64,000 nt of DNA from Azolla caroliniana (lineage: Eukaryota > Polypodiophyta), in assembly GCA_043228905.1 (NCBI GenBank), contig JBHGNT010000008.1:12896001-12960000 (forward strand). Direction: 5' to 3'. Numbering within the stretch: the first letter of the stretch is position 1; the number at the start of each line of letters is the position of its first letter. Below, piece by piece: positions 20,808 to 31,346 of the stretch. A program made the translations under genes and the position numbers. Under the pieces are notes generated by a model. That model was not told the DNA's origin. It saw nothing but the letters and a program-made list of their open reading frames with translations, and made no database searches.

Positions 20808-20947
20808 AACTTCTGGCTATGGTCGTCTATGAACATCACGAAGTACTACGACCCAACATGTGACTTCGTGTCCACTTGGCATATGTCGGTGTGCACAAGT
20901 TCCAACGATGCATTCCGTCTCGACGGTGGTCGGGTTCAGAAGGAGGT

Positions 20948-21493
20948 TCAGTTTTGCTTGCTGGCCAAGAAATCGGTGCATTTCTCAAGATGCACATCTT
21001 TCACCTCTAGAATGAGGTTATCTTCAGCAACTCTTCGCATCCCTTTTTGGCTCATGTGACACAACCTTTTGTGCCACAACTCACCGGCGATGTCGGATGC
21101 CACATTCACTTCCTCCCAAAAAATCTGGGCATGCATAAGTTATAGCGTGTTGATCTTCCGGGCTTGGGCCATGATCAGGCTTCCTTTGCAAAACGTCATG
21201 ACTCCATTCCGGATGCTACCCATGTAGCCTTCATCATCTAGCCGACCGGCTGATATCAGGTTCAACCGAACCTCCGGAACGTGTCCGACATCTTTCAATT
21301 ACAACTTGCACCTGGTTGATATCATAAACCACATGTCTCCTATGCTGAAAATTCGGCATGCACCTTCATTTCCCATCCTGACAAAACCGTGATCTCCGGC
21401 TCTGTAAGATGAGAGGCACTTTCGGTCGGGGGTTAGATGGAACGACGCTCCGGAGTCGACCACCCATGTGGTCTCGTCGTTGACGAGGTGCAA
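20948..21493 (-). pseudogene. C5 protease and pre-integrase region
   Basis: Minus: TTWVVDSGASFHLTPDRKCL keeps the protease D-S-G. MGNEGACRIFSIGDMWFM and the pre-integrase block ELWHKRLCHMSQKGMRRVAE and LEKCTDFLASKQN follow with stops between. Confidence 0.82.
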
Positions 21494-21599
21494 CTCATTT
21501 TACTCGGTGATGAGCAATAGTTCTTCCTCACTTGTCGCGATTGTCGACGTTCCTTTCCGATCCGAACTCCTCCGGTCTGGACCCTTCTTTGAATTGACA

Positions 21600-22371
21600 C
21601 TATTGGTTCCTTTCTCCTTCTGGAAGTGTTGGCAATTCTTCTAGAAATGCCCCAGATTCCCATAGTAGAAGCACATGGACCCCCCCTTGACTTCGACCTC
21701 GTCCAGGATTTGTCCTGGTTCTGGGGACTCCGATTCTAGCCTCTTCCCCGGTTGTGGTCGTCTTCCGTAACCAAGCCCTTCGGATCGGTTCCGGATTCCC
21801 GGTCCTTCCGGTGAGCTTCTTCATTCAAGAAGCTTGATTTTACCCTTGCTAGAGAAAGATGGTTTCCTTCCGGCCCGACGTTGCCCAAGGTGACAATTAG
21901 CGTTTCCCAACTATCCGGGAGGGAACCGAGTAGCAACAACACGAGTACCTCGTCGACTACAGGTACTTCCAACAAGATTGTTTGGTTTATAAGCCCTTGG
22001 AATGCATTCATGTGTTTCATCATGTTGGATCTGTCTTGGTATCAGAGTCTCACTAACTTCCAGAATAATGAGACCTGATTTATGACATTCTTGCTCTCCA
22101 GCATGGTACCGATTTTCTCCTAGAGCACATGAGCCTTACTTTCTTCATTGAAGTTTTTGTACAAGCTCATGTCGATGAAGCTTTGAATGTATGCCGTCAT
22201 TTTCATATGCATTGCTTCCCAAGTAACAACATCGATCTTGTCCGGTCTTTTGTCCCCAAACTGTACCGCCAACCACAGATCTTTGATCACCAACATGTCC
22301 CTCATCTTCGACTTCAACTCTGGGTAGTTGGAGACGGTGATCTTGAACATGTTGCCGAATAGGTCTTCCAT
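21600..22371 (-). pseudogene. C5 gag and zinc-knuckle region
   Basis: Minus: MEDLFGNMFKITVSNYPELK at 22371, VIKDLWLAVQFGDKRPDKID, then HMNAFQGLINQTILLEVPVV and ALLLLGSLPDSWETLIVTLGN (the text reads VLLLLGSLPDSWETLIVTLGN). The zinc knuckle (FYYGNLGHF-like, 21680-21640) has lost its first Cys residues. It is related to C6, C7 and C11 gag. Confidence 0.8.
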
Positions 22372-22386
22372 GGTCTGATACCAGTT

Positions 22387-22984
22387 TGTGCCGAATAGTT
22401 CTCTGCCACAACCGAGTCTTACTCACTCAATGGAAGAAACAAAACATAAATGAAGATTGATGCACTTACATAGAATGAGACGACACTAGATTTTATCGTG
22501 GAAAACCCTAATAGGGAAAAACCATGGGAGACCACAGACTCCAACTATCACTATGACAAGAAAGGTACAATGCGAGACTCAGGGGCAACGACCTCCAGCT
22601 CTATGTCTTCGCCAACTGGTGGTTACAATAGAGAATACTTCCTATTTCTCTCTCACTTTCTCTCCCTGGCTCTCTATATCTCTCTCTATACAACGATGCA
22701 ACAACCTTAATACACTATTTTCCCTAGTTATATTTATACTCATATAACTTACAGGCTATTTACAAGTATGACCTCAACGGTCACGTATGAACATATTTAC
22801 AAATATTTTCCTACTTGCTGGTTCATACCGGATCCGACCAAACTCCTTCCGGATCCATCAGATCCGGTATCCGGTATCTGGATACCTTCCGGATCCATCC
22901 GGTCTGGTTCCTCCCTTCGTCCCATATGATTCGCCTCGTCCGGTTCTCATCTGGATCCCATCCGGAGGGACCCGTTCCCCAACA
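22387..22984 (-). repeat. C5 5' LTR with adjacent PBS
   Basis: 598 bp; minus reading starts TGTTGGGGAACGGGTCCC and ends ...ATTCGGCACA. The minus text ACTGGTATCAGACC at 22372-22385 is the iMet primer site. U3 is rich in TCCGGAT-type words. Confidence 0.88.
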
Positions 22985-23433
22985 CGTTGTTCATGCTATA
23001 GTTGCGTCTAAAGACCCGATGATGTATGTCGTTCCTTCTCTGGTTTTGGCCTTTCTGTTGCCTCTACCTCTGGTCTTGGCTCGACCACATGTTGCTCAGT
23101 TGTGCGTCTCCTTGGATGTCGCTGGAGGTGTTCTTCTTCTACCTCTTCCTCCTCTTCCATGGTTTCCTAGTTAACCTTTGGTACTGGTTCTGGTTGTTCC
23201 CTGTCATGTCGGCACAACTTTATCTTAATCGGTTTCGTCGATTTCTCCACCGTCACTTCTCTCAGGGCTCCGGAACGGATTCTGTCTGTCGGGACGTTTC
23301 CTCTACTTTCCATCCAGGGGTATGTTTGGCCAGGAGTTGCTACCGTTTGGATGACTTGTTCAACTTGGTCTCCTACCGTGTCCGTTTCTTTGGTTGGATG
23401 GCGCGTGTTGGTGGTAGTAGCACCATAAGCCAT
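22985..23433 (-). pseudogene. X2 protein N-terminus
   Basis: A minus ATG at 23433 opens 88 codons: MAYGATTTNTRHPTKETDTV, VIQTVATPGQTYPWMESRGN and REVTVEKSTKPIKIKLCR. After a stop it continues in the same style with MEEEEEVEEEHLQRHPRRRT and EATERPKPEKERHTSS. C5 is inserted next, and the coiled-coil part continues beyond it. The start lies right behind the LTR at 23445-23927, as expected for the first gene of an LTR element. No known domain was recognised. Confidence 0.5.
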
Positions 23434-23444
23434 TGTGCTAATTG

Positions 23445-23927
23445 TTACCGATTAGGAACACAACCCACCCTTAGTCCTTCGGGGTAGGTTTCAAGGTGAT
23501 CGTGGTGCAAGGGAAGAGGAATACGTAGTGCGTTGATCGTAAGAACGTTACGCAGTAGAGCGGAACAACAGAGCGTCAAGAGAGACAGCTACAACCAAAC
23601 CTTACGCACACACACTTACCCCACGCTTACTGCTACACAGTCATGTACAGAGAAAAAGAAGGGCAGACAAGAGACCATTAGGCGGCATACGAAGATCAGA
23701 GAAGACAGAAACTATATTAGCGTTGCTCTCAAAAGTATCCTACCCTTTATAATGTTCTTTCACCCTTTATATACAAAGGGCTTCTGATCGGTTATGTTTC
23801 TTGCGTGAACCGTTACATGTGTTACTTTAACGCCCTTGATATAATAATCTATTTACAATGTGTTATGGCCGACGGTTACAATTCCGGCAGACAACACCTG
23901 GCACGCCTGTGGGACAGTGCCATGGCA
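23445..23927 (-). repeat. X-family LTR shared between X1 and X2
   Basis: The minus reading starts TGCCATGGCACTGTCCCACA, very similar to the X3 LTR start TGTAAAGCACTGTCCCGCGG at 44155. TGTATATAAAGGG (about 23775) is a TATA box. Upstream (23928 on) is X1 coding sequence ending in ILDILNDE plus a purine tract and GGTTCGACG; downstream is the X2 start codon. It therefore acts as 3' LTR of X1 and 5' LTR of X2. The lower border is approximate and no clear PBS was found. Confidence 0.65.
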
Positions 23928-23942
23928 CGTCGAACCCATCCT

Positions 23943-25812
23943 CTTTCTATTCATCATTCAAAATGTCGAGGATGTTCGGCTCTGGTCGTTCGTCATTTAC
24001 CGGAGGTGGCGTGATGTGAGTGGGTGTTCCGCTATTTTGTTCGGTTGGCGCATCGGTCTCTGTGTTGTCTTCTTCACGCAGCTTCGTCGTGGTGGGCTCC
24101 GTTGGTACACAGTCCGGGACATTTCCTTGTGGCTTTGGCGATGGCTCTTTCTGGCTTGGGCAAGCGTCTGGGCATGACTCTTCTCTGCCAGTATCGTCCG
24201 TGGGGTTGATCGGCGTAGTTGTTACCTTAGGCGCGTTGTTTGGATTAGGCTGAGGCTCATTGCGCTTGGCGGAGTCGCTGTCTGGTACTGTAATAGCTCC
24301 CGCTTTTTTCAATTCCTCCACCCTCTAATGCTCGCTACTGATCTCCATCACCTGGTGGAAGATATCTTCTTGACTTTCCCCAAAATCTTCTAGCTGCTGT
24401 GTGAGTTCCTTAGAATGCTACTCGACAAGCGTTTGATAATCCCGTGCGAGGTCTTCTCGAACTGCGGCAATGCTCTCCTCATTTAACTTATAGAAGACTT
24501 TACCTTCTTTGCACTGATTTTCCCAGTCCACTCGGTAGGTGTGGAGTTTGGCCGCTTGTTTTGCCGATCTAGTCCAGCCTTTGTCCAATGCTACTTGCAG
24601 CTGCGCCGTAAACCGTTCCTGCTTTGTTTGGAGGAGGGTGCGTATACGATCCATGCTCCAAGTTGTGCATGCCTGTAAGTCCTCCAAAGCCTTCTGGAGG
24701 TTCTCTATTTTCCACTTGTTGGCCACTGCTGCCTCTTCATAGTGCGTCTTTAGTTGGGCCCATATTTTCGACTCCTTCTCATGGAGCTGCTCCAGCCGGT
24801 CCATCACGTTGTTGAGGCGAATCTCGACACCTCGACTGAGTTGACGCTCATTCTCGATTTTTTTGTCATACTAGTCGTGTGCTTTTTCTGGGTCGCTTCT
24901 CTTAACGTCGTAATGAGATTGTCCTTTTGGATTCCTTCTTCATGAAGCTTGTCCCTCTCTTCCGTCGTTTGGCCATGTGTTGTGATTTCGGCGTCGAGCT
25001 TCTCCCGAATCATCTTAGCGGCCTTGCGCCCTTTTGCTCAGATGTCTACCTCTTTGTCGGAGGACTGGCGGAGTTCTGCACAGAGGCGATCAATCTTTGT
25101 CTCAGCTAACTGCATAACCTTTTTCGCTTTTGCGGTTACTTTGGTTTGAGCTTTGACCTCTTCCTGTAAAGTCTTCAATTCGTCATCATTGGAGGTAGGC
25201 CCCGGGGTTTTGTTACGTAGTAGTTTGTATTGCTCTCCAATTGCACAATGTGCTCCTATGCCTTATTTAGTTGGTCCTGAGTTAGCTTAATTGTCTTCCA
25301 TACATTTTTATTTTTAATTGCCATATCCTTGACACCTAGACTGACCTTTGCCAACTCTCTGTGCACTTCTACTAAGGCCGCATTCAGTGGAGGCAATTCA
25401 ATGCCGACACGGCAGACCCCCGCATTATGCTTCTAGCCCACTTTGTTGTTCTTGTCAGTGCACGCTCAATCATTTGTTGTTCGGTGTGCTCTTCGGCCAT
25501 TCTCTGGGACACCTTGATCTGTTGTGTCGCCAAGAATTCCATGATTTCGTATGTCGTCCCAAATTGTAATACTGCGCCGAACTCATGGGCCGTGTCTGGA
25601 ATGTTAAGATATTTCAGGACTTCGTTTTCTGCTATTAGCCCACCTTTGCCATGCTGAGAGTGAGCTGTAATGATTGGTTGCGGCTCGCGGATTATCTCAA
25701 GTGTGGTCGTGGGCTCTGTGGGGGCAGAAGTTTCAATTGGTGCGACTTTATGTTTGACTAGTTTGCGTGCATCTTTCCGATCTAATCTTCGACACTTGGG
25801 CCTGCCGTCCAA
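23943..25812 (-). pseudogene. X1 coiled-coil protein (C-terminal part, 5' truncated)
   Basis: Minus frames in order: EIIREPQPIITAHSQHGKGG, AENEVLKYLNIPDTAHEFGA, FLATQQIKVSQRMAEEHTEQ, VHRELAKVSLGVKDM, MIREKLDAEITTHGQTTEER and GIQKDNLITTLREATQ. Then MMDRLEQLHEKESKIWAQLK, KWKIENLQKALEDLQACTTW, LNEESIAAVREDLARDYQTL, a Pro/Thr/Glu-rich tail of about 110 residues, and the end RPEPNILDILNDE. Several stops break it. It is homologous to X2 (EESIVII...EELTDD) and its end to X3 (ANILPILQD). Its upstream end is fused to the G1 RT at about 25810. It may be a Gag-like structural protein; no catalytic domain is visible. Confidence 0.6.
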
Positions 25813-26634
25813 TTCCGATTCCGGTCGGACTAGTATCCATAGTCACGAAAATGGGCTTGCCGTCCAAATAGTCCGCCTTCCGTAATGCAGGTGCCTCCAT
25901 TAGTAATTTCTTTAGCCTTCGGATGACGAAAGTATGCTCGCTCGTCCATTCGAACCTCCGCTTCTTCTTCAACAAACCATACAATGGCTCAACAATGTGG
26001 GCATAGTGTGGATTCCAAATATGATAAAACGTGCATGCTGCAAGGAACCTTCGAACCTCCGTTTGGGTTACGTATTCTTCTTTCATGTCTTGGATTGCAT
26101 TCACCTTGGATGGCGAAGGCTTTCGGCCGTATGCTCCACATAACTGACCTACCACTAAGATCTCTAGTTGCCCGAATGCGGATTTTTCTCCCGAAAGTGT
26201 CAAATTCATATCTTTGAGCCTTTGCAGCACCTTCTTGCAATCCTTCATATGATCCACGACGAACTTTCTACATCCATTCTTATTTTTCGATTCATCCTTC
26301 TCCTCATCCGAACATCCTTTTATCAGAATATCATCCAAGAAAGGCATCGTGATTCCTAGGATGCAATCCTTCAAGACCTTGTTCATACCATTCACCATAT
26401 GAGCCACCGAGTTTGTTGCACCTTGAGGTAAGGTACACATCCGCACAAGTCCGATTGGAGTCCTCATAGTTGTAATGTCAGAACTATCGACCGCCAACTG
26501 GAATTGATCATATCTAGAGTAGAGATCGCCAACAGAGTAGATGGACCGGCCGGCAAACGCCTCGGCAAATTTATCCACACTCGGACCGATTCAAACATTC
26601 CAAATTGTCACCTTGTTGACGGGTTGAAGACCTT
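25813..26634 (-). pseudogene. G1 reverse transcriptase core and start of RNase H
   Basis: Minus frame: AGRSIYSVGDLYSRYDQFQL (first catalytic Asp in SVGDLYS), TMRTPIGLVRMCTLPQGATN, MPFLDDILIKG (catalytic FLDD), LNLTLSGEKSAFGQLEILVV-like thumb (text MNLTLSGEKSAFGQLEILVV), FYHIWNPHYAHIVEPLYGLL, KKKRRFEWTSEH and PIFVTMDTSPTGIG. It ends where RNase H should begin and switches to X1 sequence. RT polymerises element DNA in the particle. Confidence 0.88.
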
Positions 26635-26639
26635 GGATG
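26635..26639 (+). repeat. Target-site duplication of C6 (ggatg)
   Basis: ggatg occurs here before the LTR base 26640 and again at 32080-32084 after the other LTR. Confidence 0.92.
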
Positions 26640-27281
26640 TGAAAGGACTACACGGTCCGCAAACAACGCTCGGCCACAACCGAGTCTAGGATCAAACACA
26701 GAAAAACAGATAATGTACGCACGACACAGTAAAGAGAAGAGTACACAGGATGTTTACGTGGAAAACCCAAACACGGGAAAAACCACGGCAGTCCACAGAC
26801 TGCAAACTATCACTATGTTACAATATACAATAGATGAACACAGAGGCAATGACCTCTTGTTCACTGTCTTCGCCACAGGCGGCGGTTACAATAGAGACAA
26901 CGTCCTCTTCGTCTCTCACTCTCACTCACTCACTCTCTCTCTCTCTCTGTACACGGTTGCACTCAAATCTTGCACCAACAAGAATGACAACTACTCTCTG
27001 TACTAAGTTTTCCCTAAGTCATATTTATACTAATATGACTTTTCGGCCATTTACAAATATAGCCCCAATGGACTCTTAGAAACATATTTACGAATATGTC
27101 CCTTCATCCGGTGAGCACTCCTCACCGGGCCTTCACCATCCAGCTCTTGCCGGGTACTCGTCATCCGGTTCTCACTGGACCTTCCATTGTCGGGTACTCC
27201 ACATCCGGATTTGGCCTCGGCCGAGTTGCTCATCAACTTTGTTCTTCTCACTTCCCATCCAGAGGGACCTGTTTCCTAACA
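26640..27281 (-). repeat. C6 3' LTR
   Basis: 642 bp; minus TGTTAGGAAACAGGTCCC to ...AGTCCTTTCA. It contains one full unit of a 50-bp U3 minisatellite that has three units in the other LTR. The polypurine tract (minus GGAGTGAAGGGGGAGTT) is at 27282-27298. Confidence 0.93.
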
Positions 27282-27291
27282 AACTCCCCCT

Positions 27292-28119
27292 TCACTCCGG
27301 CATGGGATGTCGTACTAGTCCGATCCGCTTCTGACATGCATCCAACTTGTCGAGTATCAGTACTTTGGTCAGCATATCTGACCCATTCTCAGCCGTGTGG
27401 ATCTTCGTCAACGTGAACTCTCGATCTTCTACTCGCTCCCAGATCCAGTGATACCTACGTTGGATGTGCTTCGTCCTGGAATGGTATGTCGTGTTCTTAG
27501 CAATGTGGATGACACTTTGACTATCGCAATAGAGCCGATATTCATCTTGCCGGATACCGAGCTCTCCGATGAAGTCCTTCATCCATAATATTTCCTTGCT
27601 GGCTTCCACAGCCGCCATGTACTCCGCCTCCGTGGTTGACAATGCAACCGTCTTCTGCAGTCTCGACTGCCACGAAACAGCCCCCCCTGCATATGTCATT
27701 ACATACCCGGATGTAGACCGGCTGGTATCCACATCAGCCGACATGTCCGAATCGGTAAAACTGTCAATTTCAGGTTTACTGGAGCCGAATCGGAGACACA
27801 TATCCGAAGTGCCTTTCAAGTACCGGAGTATCCATTTGACTGCGTTCCAGTGCTCCTTGCCGGGATTGCTCATAAACCGGCTCACCACTCCGATTGCGTA
27901 TCCAATATCCGGCCGAGTACACACCATTGCGTACATCAAGCTCCAGACGATAGAGGCATATGGAACCTTCATCATATCAGCCTTCTCTGCTTTCATCTTC
28001 GGGCTTTGCTTACCGGATAGTCTGCAGTTTGCCGGGAGTGTCGATCCGACCGGTTTTGCTTCTAACATGTTGAACCGCTGAAGCACCTTTGTCACGTATT
28101 TCTCCTGTGACAACCACAA
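27292..28119 (-). pseudogene. C6 RT C-terminus and RNase H
   Basis: A 275-codon minus frame: MWLSQEKYVTKVLQRFNMLE, YASIVWSLMYAMVCTRPDIG, WILRYLKGTSDMCLRFG, DSDMSADVDTSRSTSGYV, STTEAEYMAAVEAS, LYCDSQSVIHIAKNTTYHSR and ENGSDMLTKVL. The RNase H catalytic acidic residues are present. It is close to C1 in this part. Confidence 0.9.
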
Positions 28120-28161
28120 TTACTTCTTTGACTAGTCCCTGATGATGTGCATCCCTAGTAT

Positions 28162-28626
28162 CTATCTTGCCGGGCCCAAGTCTTTCATTGCGAAGGTTCG
28201 ATTGAGAGCCTTCTTCAGCATCCGTATTTTGGCTTGGTCCCGTCCGACGATCAACATGTCGTCCACATACAGAAGGAGTATTAGGAAGTCGCCTCCTTCG
28301 AACTTCTTCACAAACACGCAGTGATCGGCCTGCGTCTTGTGGTACCCTTGATCGGTCATGAAGGAGTCGAACTTCCGGTACCATTGTCGGGGAGCTTGCT
28401 TCAGTCCGTACAGGCTCTTCTTCAACCAGCAAACCAGGTGCTCCTTCCCTTTCTTCACGAGTCCTTCCGGTTGCTGCATGTAGATCTCCTCTTCGAGGTC
28501 ACCGTGAAGGAATGCCGTCTTCATGTCCAACTGCTCTACCTCGAGGTCCATGATTGCTGCTATACTAAGCACCATCCGAATGGAGATCATCTTTACTACC
28601 GGGGCAAATATCTCGTCGAAGTCCAC
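28162..28626 (-). pseudogene. C6 reverse transcriptase core
   Basis: Minus frame: MDFDEIFAPVVKMISIRMVL, LEVEQLDMKTAFLHGDLEEE (catalytic Asp), SLYGLKQAPRQWYRKFDSFM, LLYVDDMLIVGRD (catalytic YVDD) and FAMKDLGPAR. A frameshift near 28140 separates it from the RNase H segment. Confidence 0.92.
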
Positions 28627-28700
28627 GCCCTTCTTCTGTTAGAACCCCTTTACCACGATCCTGGCTTTGTATCTCGGGGGGTTGCCGGCATCTCCCGGTT

Positions 28701-29513
28701 TCAACTTGTACACCCACTTGTTTCGGAGTGCCCACTTTCCTTTCGGCAACTCCACCATTCGTACGTATGGTTCTCATGCAGGGAATCCATCTCATCTTGC
28801 ATGGCACTTAACCATTTGCGGATGTGGGTGTCATCCTTCACTTCTTCGAAGCTTTCCGGCTCTCCCTCATCGGTCAGCAGCACATGCTCCGCATTCGGAA
28901 ATCTCCGGGGGGCCCTTCTCTCTCTGAGAGGATATCTCCGTCTTTGGCCTTCGGCAACCGGCTCTACTATTTGTTCTTTATCCGAATCCGATTCGGGGTC
29001 TTGGCCGGTTCCGATTTCAACTTCCTCTACTTCTTCCTCTACCGGTTCGGTATCCTCACCGTAACCGGCTGGTTCCTCGAGTGTCAACCGGCTCTTAGCC
29101 GGGTGTGTCCGAATCTCATCGGAGTTCATTATCTTCTTCTCCGACTCCCAGTCGGCAAGAGTCTTCTCCTCCATGAAGATAATATCTCGGCTCCAGAAAG
29201 CCGTCTTGTCAACCGGATCCCACACTCGGTAGTCGAACTCATCATCGCCGTATCTGAGGAATATGCATGGCCGGGTCTTTGGATCCAACTTTCCTCTTCG
29301 GTCCTTAGCAACATGCATGTACACGAGACACCCGAACACCTTCAAATGCCGGTAGGAAACTTCCTTACCGGTCCACACCTTTTGCGGTGTGTCTCCATCC
29401 AAGGGCATTGAGGGTGATCTGTTTATCACATACATCGTCTTCGACAACGCCTCACCCCAAAACTTCTTGGGTAATTTTGCATGCGCCAGCATAATACTCC
29501 GGACCCTCTCCAT
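28701..29513 (-). pseudogene. C6 integrase C-terminal part and linker to RT
   Basis: Minus frame: MLAHAKLPKKFWGEALSKTM, VWTGKEVSYRHLKVFGCLVY, CIFLRYGDDEFDYRVWDPVD, an acidic linker, RRYPLRERRAPRRFPNAEHV and the RT start MQDEMDSLHENHTYEW. It is separated from the integrase core by a stop at 29520-29522. Confidence 0.9.
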
Positions 29514-29519
29514 TATGGT

Positions 29520-30788
29520 CTAGTTAATCCTCTTGGCCAGCCCGTTTAGTTCCGGCGTCTTCGGCACGGTAAATTCGAGCCGGATTCCCTTCGAGCGACA
29601 GTACTCCTTGAACTGCCCCCGGTATTCACCTCCGTTATCTCCTCGAACCGCCTTCAGCTTCCGGCCGGTTTCTCTTTCCACTCTCGAGTGGAGCTCTTTG
29701 AAGACGGATAACACTTGATCCTTCGTCTTCAACGGTGTGGCCCACAACTTCCGGTTGTGGTCATCTATGAACGTCACGAAGTACTGTGATCCGGCATGTG
29801 ACTTCGTGTCCACTTGACATACATCAGTATGCACCAACTCTAGTGGTGCATTACGTCTCATCGGTGGCCTCGATCGGAAGGAGGTCCGGTTTTGTTTACC
29901 GGCCAAACAATCAGTACACTTCTCCAAGTGCACGTTCTTCATTGGAATGAGGTTGTCATCTGCATGCCTCTTCATCCCCTTCTCACTCATGTGACACAGC
30001 CTCTTGTGACACAACTCACCGGCAATGTCGGATGCCACGTTCACTTCTTCCGGGCATAACCAGGCATTCATCAGGTACAACGTGTTGACCTTCCGGGCCC
30101 GAGCCACAATCAGGCTCCCTTTGCTGAACTTCATAACACCGTTCTGGACACTACCCGTGTAGCCTTCATCATCTATCCGACCGGCTGATATCAGGTTCAG
30201 ACAAACCTCCGGAACATGCCAGACATCCTTCAGCAGCAGCTTGCATCCGGTTGGTGTTGTCAACCACACATCTCCTATGCCGACAATTCGGCATGTACCT
30301 TCATTCCCCATCCGGACACAGCCGTGATCACCGGCTGAGTAGGATGAGAAGCATTTCCGGTCCGGGGTAAGGTGGAACGACGCTCCAGAGTCGACCACCC
30401 AGGTCATCTCGTCGCCACCAAGGTTTAGCTCACTCTCCTCGGTGATGAGCATCAACTCTTCTTCACTTGCCGCGATTGCCGTCGTTCCCTTCCGGTCCGT
30501 TCCCCTCCGGTCTTTACCGTTCCGGTCCAGTGTCCGCTTCGAATCAGTTCCATCGGTTTCCTTGTCTTTTCGGAAGTGCCGACAGTTCTTTTGGAAGTGT
30601 CCCGGCTTGCCGCAATAGAAGCAGGTAGGCCTCCCCCTTGACTTTGACCATGTCCCCGACTTCTCCCGGTTTTGGGGACTACGGTTCCTTTGTCTTCCGC
30701 GTTCCGATTCGGTAATGAGCGCTTTGGAGTCGGAGTTCGTATCCTTGTCTTTCCGATGCGCCTCCTCATATAGCAAGCTCAACTTCAC
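29520..30788 (-). pseudogene. C6 zinc knuckle, protease, pre-integrase and integrase core
   Basis: This is a 422-codon minus frame. It has a CX2CX4HX4C knuckle (CFYCGKPGHFQKNC), protease WVVDSGASFHLTPDRK with intact D-S-G, a pre-integrase block ELCHKRLCHMSEKGMKRHA and CTDCLAGKQNRTSF, and integrase HTDVCQVDTKSHAGS (first Asp) and RGDNGGEYRGQF (second Asp). In TPELNGLAKRIN the third catalytic Glu is Lys (codon 29534-29532). Confidence 0.93.
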
Positions 30789-31315
30789 TCTTGCCAGGGA
30801 TATCCGTTCCCTTCCGGCCCGGCGTTGCCCAAAGTGACAACCAACATCTCCCAGCTATCTGGCAGGGAACCGAGCAGGAGTAGTGCTAGTACCTCATCGG
30901 CGAGAGGTACTTCCAATGATGTTTCCTGGTGGATCAGCCCCTGGAAGGCATTCATGTGCTTCGCCATGCTGGAGCCATCTTGGTACCAGAGTCTTACTAG
31001 CTTCCGAAATACCGAAACCTGATTAACAACATTTTTGTTCTGAAACATAATGCCGATCTTCTCCCAGAGCTCATGAGCCTTGCTCTCTTCATTGAAGTTG
31101 TTGTATAGACTCATGTCGATGAATCACCGTATGTACGCCGTTGTCTTCATTTGCATCACCTCCCATATCGTGGCATCGATTTTGTCCGGTCTCTTGTCCC
31201 CGAACTGAACCGGAAACCAAAGATCTTTAACCACGAGCATGCCCCTCATCTTCGACTTCCACACCGAATAGTTGGAGCCGGTGAGCTTGAACATGCCTCC
31301 CAACGAATCGTCCAT
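30785..31315 (-). pseudogene. C6 gag N-terminal part
   Basis: Minus ATG at 31315: MDDSLGGMFKLTGSNYSVWK, VVKDLWFPVQFGDKRPDKID; after a stop near 31124, MSLYNNFNEESKAHELWEKI, FRKLVRLWYQDGSSMAKHMN and ALLLLGSLPDSWEMLVVTLG. It is a typical copia Gag. Confidence 0.9.
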
Positions 31316-31331
31316 TTTTCTGTGTCGTTTC

Positions 31332-31343
31332 GCTCTGATACCA
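31332..31343 (-). promoter_or_regulatory. C6 primer-binding site (initiator Met tRNA)
   Basis: Minus TGGTATCAGAGC, three bases after the 5' LTR end, a perfect 12-base copy of the usual plant copia primer site. Confidence 0.92.
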
Positions 31344-31346
31344 GTT

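Larger units (their letters stand above)
18640..22984 (-). mobile_element. C5: Ty1/copia retrotransposon (minus), 3' part deleted
   Basis: The 5' LTR is at 22387-22984, followed by a PBS, gag, zinc knuckle, protease, integrase and RT. RNase H, the polypurine tract and the start of the 3' LTR are missing, because RT sequence (19034) is joined directly to the inside of the LTR (about 19027). It belongs to the same family as C6, C7 and C11. It is inserted in X2, whose coding frame resumes on both sides. The target duplication is imperfect (a GTTG core on each side). Confidence 0.85.

Noticed and set aside
22387-22984. Exact target-site duplication for C5
   Set aside because: Only a four-base GTTG core agrees on the two sides and the LTR edge is ambiguous, so no duplication is claimed.
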